Positions 12,442 to 12,504 of a stretch of DNA of 12,504 nucleotides are shown here, piece after piece. Position numbers and translations under genes: made by a program. The notes beneath the pieces are model-generated. The model was given only the letters and a program-made list of their open reading frames with translations, made no database searches and was not told the origin of the DNA. This DNA comes from DASZMJ01 sp035551935. Lineage in GTDB: Bacteria > Planctomycetota > Planctomycetia > Isosphaerales > Isosphaeraceae. Where the stretch lies: NCBI GenBank assembly GCA_035551935.1, contig DASZMJ010000099.1, positions 1 to 12,504 of the forward strand, read 5' to 3'. The first letter of the stretch is position 1, and each line of letters opens with the position of its first letter.

Positions 12442-12504
12442 GATGGCGAACCGCATCCCGTTCTTGATCTCACCGAGTCGAGTAGGGTGCGTCGAGTCCG
12501 CGAC
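12442..12504. other. Right-edge non-coding end with a truncated GTAG-headed half-hairpin
   Basis: No gene is seen after the TAG at 12439-12441. At the edge, GTAG (12482-12485) is followed by GGTGCGTCG, and the last four bases CGAC (12501-12504) are the start of its exact complement after the 6-nt loop AGTCCG. This looks like a third REP-type hairpin cut by the window boundary. Confidence 0.35.

Overview
The window looks like chromosomal DNA of a GC-rich planctomycete, most likely of the Isosphaeraceae type (Paludisphaera/Singulisphaera/Tautonia-like). This is inferred from protein style, not from a marker gene. The clues are two Hanks-type Ser/Thr kinases, one with a transmembrane segment, TPRs and the W-rich C-terminal module common in planctomycete kinases; a secreted TPR/HEAT protein with a glycine-rich insert; a TlpA-like redoxin; very high GC with strong third-position bias; and long spurious antisense frames.

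Layout. The left edge holds the first 15 codons of an IS630-type transposase (minus) and a probable insertion-sequence end near 136. Next come two minus-strand genes, a TlpA-like thioredoxin-fold protein (224-952) and MoaB/Mog (1070-1603). A divergent promoter region (1604-1776) separates moaB from a plus-strand pair, the TPR/HEAT protein (1777-3147) and a family-4 uracil-DNA glycosylase (3173-4057), only 25 nt apart. Facing them is a minus-strand kinase fused to a degenerate receiver domain (4228-5757). Then follow a 286-nt spacer rich in stem-loops, a small RRM protein with a Gly/Tyr/Arg-rich tail (6044-6526, minus), a 1,034-residue TPR receptor-type kinase (6667-9771, minus) and a GT39/ArnT-like membrane glycosyltransferase (9906-11141, minus). 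The right end carries a five-helix membrane protein of unknown function (11569-12441, plus).

No single pathway ties the genes together. They fall into small units: moaB and the redoxin, the HEAT protein and the glycosylase, and solitary signalling genes.

The most interesting part is non-coding. Between the divergent genes at 11142-11568 lie two separate palindromic elements. One is a 166-bp MITE-like element (11379-11544) with perfect 16-bp terminal inverted repeats and perfect 10-bp flanking direct repeats. It sits directly upstream of a ribosome binding site, so the empty site can be reconstructed. Inside it is a perfect 31-bp inverted repeat whose arms each begin GTAG and fold into a hairpin, the architecture of REP doublets mobilised by RAYT (TnpA-REP) transposases. 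A second GTAG doublet with a different hairpin sequence overlaps the stop codon of the glycosyltransferase gene (9844-9909). A third GTAG-headed half-hairpin is cut by the right edge of the window. The other intergenic element (11214-11327) has 35-bp arms around an AT-rich core and looks unrelated.
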